DNA of 64,000 nt from Pseudomonas graminis (GCF_900111735.1 NZ_FOHW01000010.1:1-64000), one strand, 5' to 3'; positions 17,581-26,782 are shown, counted from the first letter of the stretch. Program-made: numbers and translations. Notes: generated by a model from the letters alone, not told the origin.

Positions 17581-19218
17581 TCAAGCGTCCAGCCACACCT
17601 GCTCGGCGAACATGTAACCCATGAAGCCGCCCAACGGGTTGGAGTCGTAGCCCTTGATGCGCTGGTCGACGCCGTCGATGTTGCTGATGAACACCGGCAC
17701 GCCGATGCCGCAGTGATCGTGGACCAGGGTCTGCATGTCGCCGTACATCTTGGCGCGCTTGGCGTCGTCGGTTTCGCCCCGGGCCAGCATCAGCAACTGG
17801 TCGAACTGATCGTTCTGCCAGCCGGACTCGTTCCACGGCGCCTTGGACTGGAAGAATTGCGAGAACATCACGTCGGCGTTCGGTCGCGGGTTGATGTTGC
17901 CGAAGCTCAACGGGTGCTTCATCCAGTGGTTGGACCAGTAGCCGTCGCTGGGCAGGCGGTTGACGTCCAGCTTGAGCCCGGCCTGTTTCGCCGATTGCTG
18001 CAACAGCACGGCGATGTCCACGGAACCGGTTGCGGCAGGCGACGCCATGACGGGCATGGTGATGCTTTCCATGCCGGCTTTCTTCAGCAGAAATTTGGCT
18101 TTTTCCGGGTCATAGACCGTCTGCGGCAGGTCGGTGTTGAAGTAGCGCGAACCCGGCGCAATCGGGTGATCGTTGCCGACCACGGCAAAGCCCCGGAACA
18201 CGGCGGACTTGACCTGTTCGCGGTCCAGCAGCAGCTTCATGGCCTGGGTGAATTCCGGGCTTTTGCCGGGGAGCTGGTCCTGGCGGATGATCAAGTCGGT
18301 GTAGTTGCCGGACGGTGCATCGACGACGCGGTGTTTGGGGCTGGCGGCGATGCGCGTGGTGGAGCGCGGGTTGACCTCGTTGATCATGTGCACGTCGCCG
18401 GACAGCAGCGCGTTGACCCGCGACGGCTCGTCGGCGATGGCGATGAATTCGATCTCGTCGAGGTACGGCAGGCCCGGCTTCCAGTAGTTCTTGTTGCGCA
18501 CCGCCACCGAACGCACACCCGGCTTGAACTCGCCGACGGTGAACGGCCCGGTGCCGATGCCTTTGTTGAAGTCGGTGGTGCCCTCGGGAACGATCAGCAG
18601 GTGCGACACGGCGAGAATCGACGGCAGTTCGGCGTTCGGCGCGCTGAGGCGGATCTGCACTTCATTCGGGCCGGTGGCCTTGATCTCGGCGAACTGCTCC
18701 ATCAGCGGCATGACTTTGGAACCGGTGAGCGGGTCCTTGTGGCGGCTGAGGGAGAACACCACGTCGGCGGCGCTGAGGCCCTTGCCGTTGTGGAAAGTCA
18801 CGTCCTTGCGCAGGGTGATGGTCCACAGCGTGGCGTCAACGTTGTCGATGCGCTCGGCCAGTTCCAGCTGCGGTACCAGATGCTTATCGAAGCGGGTCAG
18901 GCCGTTGTAGAACATGTAGTGACGGGCGTAGTCGGTGGACAACGCGCCCTTGGCCGGATCGAGGGTGTCGGCGGTGGAACTCGACATGCCGGCCACACGA
19001 ATCTTGCCGCCGGGCTTGCCCTTGCCCCCGGCGGTGGCTTCTTCGGCGAACAGCTTGCCGGCGCTGCCAAACAGGCTGCCCGCCCCCGCTGCGGCGACAC
19101 CGGCCAGGCCGAGCATCTGCAAGGCGTTGCGCCGCGACATGCCGCGATTGAGGCCTTCGAATACCCGCAGGCTGTCTGGGCCGGAGATAAGCTCGGGGGT
19201 GTCTTTGTGGTCAGTCAT
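17581..19218 (-). CDS. Periplasmic substrate-binding protein of the peptide/opine ABC transporter (Tat signal)
   Basis: A 545-residue family 5 extracellular solute-binding protein. After about 26 residues comes a twin-arginine signal (SRRNALQMLGLAGVAAAG, RR at 29-30), so export is probably by Tat in folded form, which is less usual for this family. The mature part contains the family 5 landmarks WTITLRKDVTFHNGKGLSAADVVFSLSR in two adjacent pieces and NKNYWKPGLPYLDEIEF. ATG at 19218 is preferred to a GTG at 19260. Family members bind di/oligopeptides, opines or other amino-acid conjugates; the ligand here is unknown. Confidence 0.88.
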   Translation of the reverse strand: MTDHKDTPELISGPDSLRVFEGLNRGMSRRNALQMLGLAGVAAAGAGSLFGSAGKLFAEEATAGGKGKPGGKIRVAGMSSSTADTLDPAKGALSTDYARHYMFYNGLTRFDKHLVPQLELAERIDNVDATLWTITLRKDVTFHNGKGLSAADVVFSLSRHKDPLTGSKVMPLMEQFAEIKATGPNEVQIRLSAPNAELPSILAVSHLLIVPEGTTDFNKGIGTGPFTVGEFKPGVRSVAVRNKNYWKPGLPYLDEIEFIAIADEPSRVNALLSGDVHMINEVNPRSTTRIAASPKHRVVDAPSGNYTDLIIRQDQLPGKSPEFTQAMKLLLDREQVKSAVFRGFAVVGNDHPIAPGSRYFNTDLPQTVYDPEKAKFLLKKAGMESITMPVMASPAATGSVDIAVLLQQSAKQAGLKLDVNRLPSDGYWSNHWMKHPLSFGNINPRPNADVMFSQFFQSKAPWNESGWQNDQFDQLLMLARGETDDAKRAKMYGDMQTLVHDHCGIGVPVFISNIDGVDQRIKGYDSNPLGGFMGYMFAEQVWLDA

Positions 19219-19338
19219 ATCAAGGCTACCTGTCGATGATCGGAATATTCGAGTGCTCACGGATGTCCGGAGCGTCCTGGAAACGCAGACGACGGTGACG
19301 CTACAGCGGGCGACTCAGTGCACGGCTCGGTGCATGAC

Positions 19339-20613
19339 TCAGTGCAAATAGTCCTGGAAGCGGTAATACGCGCCCACGAACGGCAGAAACCACGGCTTGC
19401 CGAAGTGACCGGGGATCGCCGGCCACTCCAGTTCACGCCAGGGGTTGGCCGCCGCGTTGCCGGCCATCACCTCGGCCATGACCTGGCCCATGTGCACGGA
19501 CATCTGCACGCCATGGCCGCTGTAGCCCATGGAATGGAACACGCCGCCGTGCTGGCCGGCGCGGGGCAGACGGTCGGACGTCATGTCCACCAGGCCGCCC
19601 CAGCAGTAATCGATTTTCACGTTGGCCAACGCCGGGAACATGTTCAGCATCGCCGCCTGCAGCACCTTGCCGCTCTTGGCGTCGGACACGCCGTCGGACA
19701 TGGCAAACCGCGCACGCCCGCCAAACAGCAGGCGGTTGTCCGGGGTCAGGCGAAAGTAGTTGCCGATCATGCGGCTTGTCACGTAGGCCCGGTGCTGCGG
19801 CAATAACTCGTCGATCAGCGCCTGGGGCAAGACTTCGGTGGCGATGACAAAACTGCCCACCGGCACGATCCGCCGGCGGTACCAGCCGAGGTCGCCGTGC
19901 TGGCACGCGCCGGTCGCCAGCAATACCTGCCCGGCGTGCAGCGAACCCTTGGCGGTGTTGACCTGATAACCGCCAGCCTCGGGCTTCCAGTCCTTGACCG
20001 GGGTGTGTTCGTAAATCATTGCGCCGCGTCGGGCAGCCGCTTCCGCCAGACCGACACCGAAGCGGCCAACGTGCATCTGCACGCCGTTGCGCTGCAACAA
20101 CGCACCATGGAATTGCGCCGAGTTGACTTCGGCTCGGGTCTGCTCGGCATTGAGCAGCTCGACGTCGGCGTCCACCTCTTGGCGGATCAGCTCGCAGGTG
20201 CGGGCCAGGCCCTCGTAATGCAAAGGTTTGGCGGCCAGTTTGAGCTTGCCGTTGCGCAGCAGATCGCAGGCGATCCTCTCCTGCTCGACCAACGAAACCA
20301 CGGTCTGCACCGCGCTTTCATAGGCCTGGTAATAGGCACGCGCTTTTGCTGCACCGAGACTGGCATGCAGCCCGGCGTAATCCTGGGCCACGCCGGTGTT
20401 GCACTGACCGCCGTTGCGACCGGAGGCTTCACCGATCACACGACCGGCGTCCAGCACCACCACGCTGGCGCCCTTGAGCGCCAAGGCTCGCGCCGCCGAC
20501 AGGCCGGTGAATCCACCGCCGATCACGGCCACGTCGACCTGCCCGGGCAAGCCGCCCAGTTGAGCACCGGTGAAGGCCGGTGAAGTGTCGAGCCAATAGG
20601 ATTCACTGCCCAT
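19339..20613 (-). CDS. FAD-dependent amine oxidase, PuuB/OrdL family
   Basis: A 424-residue DAO-fold flavoprotein with VDVAVIGGGFTGLSAARALA near residue 26, then EASGRNGGQCNTG, a hallmark of the gamma-glutamylputrescine oxidase/OrdL group. PuuB oxidises the primary amine of gamma-glutamylputrescine to an aldehyde. The start at 20613 follows AAGGGG at eight bases. It lies 58 bases after the HAD gene and about 120 bases before the binding-protein gene. With GabT- and GabD-type enzymes nearby, an amine-to-GABA style route is conceivable, but no gamma-glutamyl synthetase is present. Confidence 0.82.
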   Translation of the reverse strand: MGSESYWLDTSPAFTGAQLGGLPGQVDVAVIGGGFTGLSAARALALKGASVVVLDAGRVIGEASGRNGGQCNTGVAQDYAGLHASLGAAKARAYYQAYESAVQTVVSLVEQERIACDLLRNGKLKLAAKPLHYEGLARTCELIRQEVDADVELLNAEQTRAEVNSAQFHGALLQRNGVQMHVGRFGVGLAEAAARRGAMIYEHTPVKDWKPEAGGYQVNTAKGSLHAGQVLLATGACQHGDLGWYRRRIVPVGSFVIATEVLPQALIDELLPQHRAYVTSRMIGNYFRLTPDNRLLFGGRARFAMSDGVSDAKSGKVLQAAMLNMFPALANVKIDYCWGGLVDMTSDRLPRAGQHGGVFHSMGYSGHGVQMSVHMGQVMAEVMAGNAAANPWRELEWPAIPGHFGKPWFLPFVGAYYRFQDYLH

Positions 20614-20671
20614 CTTTAACCCCTTATTGCTAAAACGGCGGCGCTGAAACGGCGTGGAGCCGGCGTTTGAG

Positions 20672-21340
20672 TTACAGGCCCACCAGCGCCGGCAACCCAC
20701 CGATGTCGGTGATCTGCTGGTACTCGAAGTACGCATTCGCCGGCACTTCATGACCACGGGCCACGAAGGCCTTGTGCTTGATCTTCATGTCGTGGGCCGA
20801 CATCAGGTCGTAACGGAAGCTCGAAGACACATGCAAGATGTCTTCCGGGCCGCAGCCGAGGTTGTCGAGCATGAACTCAAAAGCTGCCAGGCGTGGCTTA
20901 TAAGCCTGGGCCTGTTCGGCGGTGAAGACCTTGTGAAACGGCGCGCCGAGCTTGTCGACGTTGGACATGATCTGGCTGTCGCTGGCGTTGGAGAAGATCA
21001 CCAGGGGAATCTTGTCGGCGATCTTCGACAGACCCGCCGGCACGTCCGCATGGGGACCCCAGGTCGGCACCGCGTCGTAATACAGCTGGCCTTCATCGCG
21101 GTACTCGACGCCCCAGCGTTTGCAGGTTCGGGCCAGGGCGGTCTTGAGGATGACGTCGTACGGCTGCCAGTCGCCCATGACCTGATCGAGACGGTAGGCC
21201 GAAAAGTCTTTGACGAACTGGTCCATCTGTTCAGGCTTGACGCGGTCGGCGAAGAGCTCGCGGGTCATGGTGCCCATATGGAAATTGGTGAGCGTGCCGT
21301 AGCAGTCGAACGTAATGAATTTGGGACGAAGAAAGCTCAT
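20672..21340 (-). CDS. HAD hydrolase, haloacid dehalogenase type II
   Basis: A 222-residue protein with motif I FDCYGTLTNF (nucleophilic Asp about residue 12), motif II VIFSNAS, a lysine in QAYKPRLAAFEFML and motif III-like SSSFRYDLMSAHDMK. This resembles L-2-haloacid dehalogenases and related phosphatases. ATG at 21340 is chosen as the first start fitting the family N-terminus. It is the first gene of the long catabolic minus-strand run. Whether it truly dehalogenates is unclear. Confidence 0.82.
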   Translation of the reverse strand: MSFLRPKFITFDCYGTLTNFHMGTMTRELFADRVKPEQMDQFVKDFSAYRLDQVMGDWQPYDVILKTALARTCKRWGVEYRDEGQLYYDAVPTWGPHADVPAGLSKIADKIPLVIFSNASDSQIMSNVDKLGAPFHKVFTAEQAQAYKPRLAAFEFMLDNLGCGPEDILHVSSSFRYDLMSAHDMKIKHKAFVARGHEVPANAYFEYQQITDIGGLPALVGL

Positions 21341-21619
21341 TGAGTGCGGTCCTGAAGTCAGTTGAGTGTGGCAAGCGTTCGCTGCCCTGGCGGCGCGTCG
21401 GCCTCGTTGCAGCACAGGTTCATTACATCACTGTGAAATCAGCATATGCCGTCTAAAACGACCCGTGCTCAATACAAACCACCGTTTTGGTGGCTGGCCT
21501 CAGCAGAGTTTGCGGTGCGCGCCAGCCTTGGGCAGGGCCAGTGTTTGTGCGCTTTTAGGGGGCTTTTCCGGGGATTGCGGGGTGGAAGGGCTTAAGAATG
21601 GGGGTTGCGGCGGCAGATA

Positions 21620-21770
21620 ATGTTGATCGTTCCCACGCAGAGCGAGGGAATGCCGCCCAGGACGCTCCGCGTCCCAACTCAGGCGAAGATCCTGCGGCCT
21701 GCGCAAGCTGACGCAGAGCGTCAGGGGATGCATTCCCACGCAGAGCGCGGGAACGATCATCGGGGCTGAA
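21620..21770. repeat. Inverted pair of ACGC(T)CTGCGT-type repeats in the divergent intergenic region
   Basis: The 611-base gap between the HAD gene and the GNAT gene holds an arm GATCGTTCCCACGCAGAGCG...GACGCTCCGCGTCC (about 21627-21690) and the same kind of sequence inverted (about 21710-21765, ending CGGGAACGATCA). Copies related to it are at 6750, 7047 and 23960. Small reading frames annotated from such repeats in pseudomonads (DUF1534-type) are probably not real genes. The promoters for both flanking operons must also lie in this gap but no clear boxes were identified. Confidence 0.7.
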
Positions 21771-21951
21771 ACGATAAAATCCGTCCCTGGCATTTGCTGC
21801 CGCCCTCACCCCGGATTTAAGTACGAAGTAGGGTCGCGTCCCCCGCCGTGCGACGAATCTGCCGAATATCCCGCGCCCTCTTGTCAGCCCTTTAATCAGG
21901 TGGGATACAGGGCGCCAGTGCTACTTGAATACTGCATAACGGAGCCTCGCC

Positions 21952-22803
21952 ATGTCCGCCCTGCCGCACCCTTCTTATACCTACCGCCGAATGACCGTCG
22001 CCGACCTGACCGCCGCCCATGACCTGTCGGTGCAACTGAAATGGCCCCACCGCCTGGACGACTGGGCGATGTTGCATCGGGTCAGCGACGGCTTCGTGGT
22101 CATGGACGGCAGCCGCCTGATCGGTAGCGCGTTTGTCTGCCCTCAAGGTGATTTCGCGACCATCGGCCTGGTGATCGTCAGCAACGATTATCAGGGCCAG
22201 GGCATTGGCCGCCGCTTGATGGAGACGGCCCTCGCCGCCTGCGAGCCGCGCACGCCGGTTCTCAACGCCACCGTCGCGGGCAAACCGTTGTATGCCAGCC
22301 AGGGCTTTGTTGAGTTTGGTCGGGTGCAGCAGCATCAGGGCCAGGCCATCGTGCCGGCGCTGGTGGCGTTGGCTGACGGCGAAACCTGCCGCGCCCTCAC
22401 CGCCGACGACCACGCCTGCCTGCTCGCCCTCGCCAAAGCCGCCAGCGGCCTGGACCGCCGCGATGTGCTGCGCGACCTGCAAGTGGAGCACGCCGTGGGC
22501 ATAGAGCGTGACGGTCAGCTGCGCGGTTTCGCCCTGCTGCGGCCGTTTGGCCGCGGGCGCTGCATCGGGCCGGTGGTGGCAGAAGACATCCATCAGGCTC
22601 AACACCTGATCGCCGTCTTGCTGGCGCAGGTGCCGGACACGTTTGTGCGCATCGACATCCCTGTGACCTGCGGTCTGAGCGACTGGCTGGAAGCGGCGGG
22701 CCTGAAGAACGTCGACACCGTGGTGCAGATGGCGAGGGGCGCTGCGCCCGAGGCCAGCCAGGGCGTGCACCCTTTCGCGCTGATCACTCAGGCGATCGGC
22801 TGA
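21952..22803 (+). CDS. GNAT N-acetyltransferase with a C-terminal GNAT-like domain, copy 1
   Basis: A 283-residue protein. The N-terminal half is a GNAT fold with the acetyl-CoA binding loop NDYQGQGIGRRLME near residue 80; the C-terminal half (from about residue 150, LTADDHACLLALAKAASGLD) is a second GNAT-like domain of the YitH type. A paralog with the same two-domain layout is at 27957-28802. It begins a two-gene plus-strand unit with the cupin, divergent from the catabolic operon. An N-acetyltransferase near a deacetylase (9902-11071) suggests acetylated intermediates, but this is inference. Confidence 0.82.
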   Translation: MSALPHPSYTYRRMTVADLTAAHDLSVQLKWPHRLDDWAMLHRVSDGFVVMDGSRLIGSAFVCPQGDFATIGLVIVSNDYQGQGIGRRLMETALAACEPRTPVLNATVAGKPLYASQGFVEFGRVQQHQGQAIVPALVALADGETCRALTADDHACLLALAKAASGLDRRDVLRDLQVEHAVGIERDGQLRGFALLRPFGRGRCIGPVVAEDIHQAQHLIAVLLAQVPDTFVRIDIPVTCGLSDWLEAAGLKNVDTVVQMARGAAPEASQGVHPFALITQAIG

Positions 22804-22825
22804 CTTTTCTTACGGAGCATCAACC

Positions 22826-23539
22826 ATGTCATCTCCCGGTATTTTGCTGTTGGCGCGCGCTGATGGCAGCGGCGTTTCTACGTCTTTCAGCTCTGCGCCT
22901 TTGAGCGCGCTCGATCCTTTTGCCGAGGCGCGACAGGTGGCGTGGCGCGGCGATGACGGGGTGTCGGCCGGACTGGTGCGGTTCACCGGCGACGTGTTGA
23001 TTGAGGACTTCCCCTACAGCGAGACGCTGGTGGTGCATGCCGGCCATGTGGTGTTGAGCAGTGCGGAGCAGACGCTGGAGTTGGGCGTCGGCGGCAGTGC
23101 GGTGATTGGCCGTGGCAGTCGGGTGGCGGTGCATGCCAGCAGTGGCAGTGAATGGGCGTTTTGTGCGGTGGATGTGGAGAACGCGCCTGCGCGTCCCGGG
23201 TTGACGCTGTTGCCGGCGAATCTTTGGCTCAATCCGTCGGCGACGCTGGAGCCGCCGATTTTGATCGGGCCTGCGCCGCAGTGTCGGGCGTTGAGTCTGT
23301 TCGAGGATGAGGTGACGGCGCTGAAGGTGGGGATTTGGGATTCGACGCCCTATCAGCGCCATGGTCGTGCGCATCGGTTGCATGAGTTGATGCATCTGTT
23401 GGAGGGGAGCGTGACGCTGGCCGATGATCAGGGGGGCGAGGTGACGGTTAATCCGGGGGATACGGTGTTTGTGGTGAAGGGGGCGTTTTGTGCGTGGACG
23501 AGTACGGTTTACGTCCGCAAGGTTTACGCGGTGAAATGA
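22826..23539 (+). CDS. Bicupin protein (DUF861-type)
   Basis: A 237-residue protein with two cupin barrels. The first contains FPYSETLVVHAGHVVLSS; the second contains HELMHLLEGSVTLADDQGG and PGDTVFVVKGAFCAWTSTVY, typical of Cupin_3/DUF861 proteins, which often accompany FAD amine oxidases. It lies 23 bases after the GNAT gene. No enzymatic activity can be assigned; a sensing or small-molecule-binding role is possible. Confidence 0.75.
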   Translation: MSSPGILLLARADGSGVSTSFSSAPLSALDPFAEARQVAWRGDDGVSAGLVRFTGDVLIEDFPYSETLVVHAGHVVLSSAEQTLELGVGGSAVIGRGSRVAVHASSGSEWAFCAVDVENAPARPGLTLLPANLWLNPSATLEPPILIGPAPQCRALSLFEDEVTALKVGIWDSTPYQRHGRAHRLHELMHLLEGSVTLADDQGGEVTVNPGDTVFVVKGAFCAWTSTVYVRKVYAVK

Positions 23540-23576
23540 CCAAAGCGGTCTCAACGCGTTAGATGCAACATCAAAA

Positions 23577-23850
23577 GCGTCTGCCTAACGGCAGACATTT
23601 CGCCTTCGGCGAGTTACTTGGAAAAGCACCCCAAGTAACCAAGGGTGCCTGCTCCTGGTTGGGTTCCTCCTTCGTCGGAATTCCCTCACTCCGACGACGC
23701 TCCGTGGGCCCGCGCCGAACGGACATCCATGTCCTGACGGCGCTCTCGCCGCATCCATGCGGCTCGGCCCACTGCGCGTCGTCTGCGTTCGGCCTGCACC
23801 CAAGTCGCGATTAGCGGTGTCTGGGCTTTTTGCGTATGAAGATCAAAAGC
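23577..23850. repeat. Dispersed ~275-bp element, copy B
   Basis: Second copy of the element at 4475-4750, in the same orientation and again right behind the end of a plus-strand gene. Its first hairpin is longer here (GTCTGCC-TAAC-GGCAGAC) and shows a paired change relative to copy A. The interleaved GTTACTTGG/AGCACCC/CCAAGTAAC segments are unchanged; the last arm has one substitution (GGGTGCC). Confidence 0.8.
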
Positions 23851-23859
23851 GCGCTTACG

Positions 23860-24200
23860 CTTAGTGGGACCGGCTTCAGCCGGGAAGCCTTTGATCTTGA
23901 TCTCACTGATTTACGCGCACTTTTAGTGGGACCGGCTTTAGCCGGGAAGCCTTTGATCTTGATCGTTCACACGCTCTGCGTGGGAATCCATCCCCTGACG
24001 CTCCGCGTCACCGGTCTCGCTGATGCAACGCGCTTTTAGTGGGACTGGCTTTAGCCGGGAATAGGTCATTTGGGACGCCGGCGATTTTGCGGTGTAACAC
24101 CCGACGCCTTCCCGGCTAAAGCCGGTCCTACTGGCCGCGCGCGGTGTGTTTTCTGTGGGACCGGCTTCAGCCGGGAAGAGGCCAGCCAGGGCGCCATCAA
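23860..24200. repeat. REP cluster downstream of the 275-bp element
   Basis: REP cores GGGACCGGCTTCAGCCGGGAA and inverted partners lie near 23865-23890, 23925-23950, 24037-24062, 24105-24130 and 24155-24180. A TTCACACGCTCTGCGTGGGAATCC...GACGCTCCGCGTCAC repeat is at about 23963-24015. No gene is supported between the element and the LysR gene. Confidence 0.8.
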
Positions 24201-24241
24201 TTGTGCGGCGTGACGCCTGCTTCCCGATCAAACTTCCACAC

Positions 24242-25126
24242 TCACACCTTCAACGCATCTTCCAGAAACGCCACCAGCGCCTGCACCCTCGGACTCCGTA
24301 GTTTGCGGGAGGGCACGAGGAGGTTGACGGGGGCGCTGTCGAAGTTCCAGTCGGCGAGGACGCGCACGAGGTTGCCGCTGGCGATGGCGTCGCTGACGTC
24401 CCATTGCGAGCGCAGGACCAGGCCCAGCCCTTGTTCGGCCCAGCGGCGGGCGACACTGCCGTCGTTGGTGAGCAGGGCCGGTTCGACGCGCAGGGTTTTT
24501 CGGGCGGGGCCTTTGCGCAGGTGCCACAGGGTGACGTCTTCGTCGTTCTCGCGGATGCAGATGCAGCGGTGGGCGCTGAGTTGGTCCGGCGAGGTCGGCT
24601 CGCCGTGTTCCTCCAGATAGGCCGGGCTTGCGCAGAGCCAGCGTTCGTTGGGCGAGAGTTGCCGCGCGGTCCACAGGCTGTCGTTAAGGTGGCCGATGTG
24701 GATCACCGCATCGCTGTCGTGCCGATCCGGCCAGGGTGTTTCGCGCAGGTCCAGGTGCAGGCACAACTGAGGATGCAACCGGATGAAACGCGCCAGCAGC
24801 GGCGCCAGTCGCTGTCGTCCGAAACCGAACGGCGCCGCCAGCCGCAAGGTGCCCACCAGCCTTTCGTCCTTCTGCCGGAACGATTCCGGTAGCGCTTCGA
24901 GCTGTTCCAGCAACAGCGCGCTTTCCCGGGAGAAGCGTTCGCCATCGGCGGTCAGGCTCAGGCGGCGCGCGTCGCGGTTGGCCAGGGTCAGGCCCAGCAG
25001 CGTCTCCAGTTTTCGCAGGCGCATGGACAGCGCTGGCGGCGAGACATTGAGCGCTCTGGCCGCCGCACTCAGGGACTCGGCACGGCTCAGGGCGACCGCC
25101 AGGCGCAGGTCTTCGATGGAAATCAT
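24242..25126 (-). CDS. LysR-type transcriptional regulator
   Basis: A 294-residue LysR protein: N-terminal winged helix-turn-helix (IEDLRLAVALSRAESLSAAA, then RALNVSPPALSMRLRKLETL) and a substrate-binding domain beginning near residue 90 (LVGTLRLAAPFGFGRQRLAP). It is divergent from the DSD1-type gene, with 95 bases between the start codons, the usual layout for a LysR controlling its neighbour. It therefore probably controls the 25222-28802 operon and perhaps the whole catabolic region. The inducer is unknown. Confidence 0.9.
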   Translation of the reverse strand: MISIEDLRLAVALSRAESLSAAARALNVSPPALSMRLRKLETLLGLTLANRDARRLSLTADGERFSRESALLLEQLEALPESFRQKDERLVGTLRLAAPFGFGRQRLAPLLARFIRLHPQLCLHLDLRETPWPDRHDSDAVIHIGHLNDSLWTARQLSPNERWLCASPAYLEEHGEPTSPDQLSAHRCICIRENDEDVTLWHLRKGPARKTLRVEPALLTNDGSVARRWAEQGLGLVLRSQWDVSDAIASGNLVRVLADWNFDSAPVNLLVPSRKLRSPRVQALVAFLEDALKV

Positions 25127-25221
25127 TCATTTTTACTTAATGATTGATGAGGCTGGATTGAACCACACCTTAACGACAGCTGAGTAGAGTGCAGCCTGTC
25201 CCTCGCCACCCGAGTTCCATC
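25127..25221. promoter_or_regulatory. Divergent LysR/DSD1 control region
   Basis: This 95-base AT-richer gap separates the LysR gene from the operon it faces and must hold both promoters and the LysR site. Candidate T-N11-A type sequence lies in the ATTCATTTTTACTTAATGAT stretch near 25126-25145, but exact boxes are not certain. Confidence 0.5.
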
Positions 25222-26358
25222 ATGTCTACGCCGATCGCCTCTCTCGACACGCCCGCCGCGCTGGTGGACGTCCCGCGCATGCAGCGCAACATCCAGCGCA
25301 TGCAGCAACGCATGGACAGCCTCGGCGTGCGTTTGCGTCCCCACGTCAAGACCAGCAAATGCCTGCCGGTGATTCAGGCGCAGATCGCGGCCGGTGCGAG
25401 GGGCGTGACGGTGTCCACGCTGAAAGAAGCCGAACACTGTTTTAACCAAGGCATCAACGACGTGTTGTATGGGGTCGCCATCGCCCCCGGCAAATTGGTT
25501 CAGGCACTGGCGTTGCGGCGCGCCGGCTGCAACCTGAGCGTGCTGACCGACAGCGTTCAGGGCGCCTATGCCATCGTCGCCTTCGCGAAGGAGCACGATG
25601 AACGATTCCCCGTCTGGATTGAGGTGGACTGCGACGGCCATCGCTCGGGCCTCGCCGCTGAGGACCCGGCGCTGATCGACGTCGCGCGCATCCTGAGCGA
25701 AGGCGGCGTGCAACTGCGCGGCGTGATGACCCACGCCGGTTCCAGCTACGAACTCGACACCCGCGAAGCCCTGCAAGCCCTCGCCGAACAGGAGCGCGCC
25801 CTCTGCGTTCAGGCCGCTCAACGCATCCGTGACGCCGGGATGGACTGCCCGGACGTAAGCATCGGTTCCACGCCCACCGCCCTCTCAGCCCTGAATCTGG
25901 ACGGCGTGACGGAAGTGCGCGCGGGCGTTTATGTGTTCTTCGATCTGGTCATGCACAACATCGGCGTCTGCCAGGCCGACGAGATGGCGCTGAGCGTTCT
26001 GACCACGGTGATCGGCCATCAGCAGGACAAAGGCTGGATCATCACCGACGCTGGCTGGATGGCCATGAGTCGTGATCGCGGCACCCAGCGTCAGCGTCAC
26101 GATTTCGGTTACGGCCAGGTGTGCACTGAAACGGGCGAGTGGATCGAAGGGGCGTTGGTCACCGGCGCCAATCAGGAGCACGGGATTATCACCTTGGGCG
26201 GGGCCAGCCATTCAGACCTAGCCGAGCGCTTCCCCATCGGCCGCCGCCTGCGCATTCTGCCCAACCACGCCTGCGCCACCGGCGCGCAGTTCCCGGATTA
26301 TCACGCCCTCGACGCCCAAGGCGCCGTGCACACCTGGAGTCGTCTACATGGCTGGTGA
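25222..26358 (+). CDS. DSD1-family PLP enzyme (D-threonine aldolase / D-hydroxyamino-acid dehydratase type)
   Basis: A 378-residue fold-type III PLP enzyme. The PLP lysine is about residue 43 in RLRPHVKTSKC, and the zinc-binding pair characteristic of the DSD1/D-threonine aldolase group is in ILPNHACATGAQFPDYH near the C-terminus. Relatives cleave D-threonine, D-serine or D-threo-3-hydroxyaspartate. The ATG at 25222 matches the family start (STPIASLDTPAALVDVPRMQ). Its end overlaps the RidA gene by 11 bases, and RidA removes the enamine/imine products such dehydratases release. A D-hydroxyamino acid substrate is therefore the best guess. Confidence 0.82.
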   Translation: MSTPIASLDTPAALVDVPRMQRNIQRMQQRMDSLGVRLRPHVKTSKCLPVIQAQIAAGARGVTVSTLKEAEHCFNQGINDVLYGVAIAPGKLVQALALRRAGCNLSVLTDSVQGAYAIVAFAKEHDERFPVWIEVDCDGHRSGLAAEDPALIDVARILSEGGVQLRGVMTHAGSSYELDTREALQALAEQERALCVQAAQRIRDAGMDCPDVSIGSTPTALSALNLDGVTEVRAGVYVFFDLVMHNIGVCQADEMALSVLTTVIGHQQDKGWIITDAGWMAMSRDRGTQRQRHDFGYGQVCTETGEWIEGALVTGANQEHGIITLGGASHSDLAERFPIGRRLRILPNHACATGAQFPDYHALDAQGAVHTWSRLHGW

Positions 26359-26782
26359 TCTCGAAATCATTCACACGGCCGACGCAGCTGCGCCGGGCGG
26401 GCACTATTCCCAGGCAGTGGCGTACGGCGGCGTGGTCTACGTGTCCGGCCAATTGCCGGTGCGCGCCAACGGCGAGCACAGCGCCGATCAGCCGTTCGAG
26501 GTGCAGGCCTCGATTGCCCTCGACAACCTCATGGCGATCCTCCGGCAAGCGGGTTTGAGCCCAACCGACTTGCTGAAAGTAACGGTCTATGTGGTCGGCA
26601 TTGAACACTGGCCGGCGTTTGATCGACTCTATGCGCGGTACTTGGGCGAGCATCGGCCCGCCCGCGCCGTGGTGCCGGTCCCGGTTTTGCATCACGGTTA
26701 CCTGATCGAAATAGAAGCAATCGCGCGGGACCTGCAGCCCCGTGACCTGCAATCCCGTCACCTGCAAGAGGAACCTTCATGA
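26348..26782 (+). CDS. RidA/YjgF family enamine/imine deaminase
   Basis: A 144-residue protein with the RidA core: GHYSQAVAYGGVVYVSGQLP near the N-terminus and the catalytic Arg in RPARAVVPVPVL, followed by YLIEIEAIA. It hydrolyses reactive imines formed by PLP dehydratases and FAD amino-acid oxidases, and such enzymes flank it here. The C-terminus carries an odd 20-residue tail (RDLQPRDLQSRHLQEEPS) made of near-repeats beyond the usual end. It overlaps its neighbours on both sides (11 and 4 bases). Confidence 0.88.
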   Translation: MAGDLEIIHTADAAAPGGHYSQAVAYGGVVYVSGQLPVRANGEHSADQPFEVQASIALDNLMAILRQAGLSPTDLLKVTVYVVGIEHWPAFDRLYARYLGEHRPARAVVPVPVLHHGYLIEIEAIARDLQPRDLQSRHLQEEPS

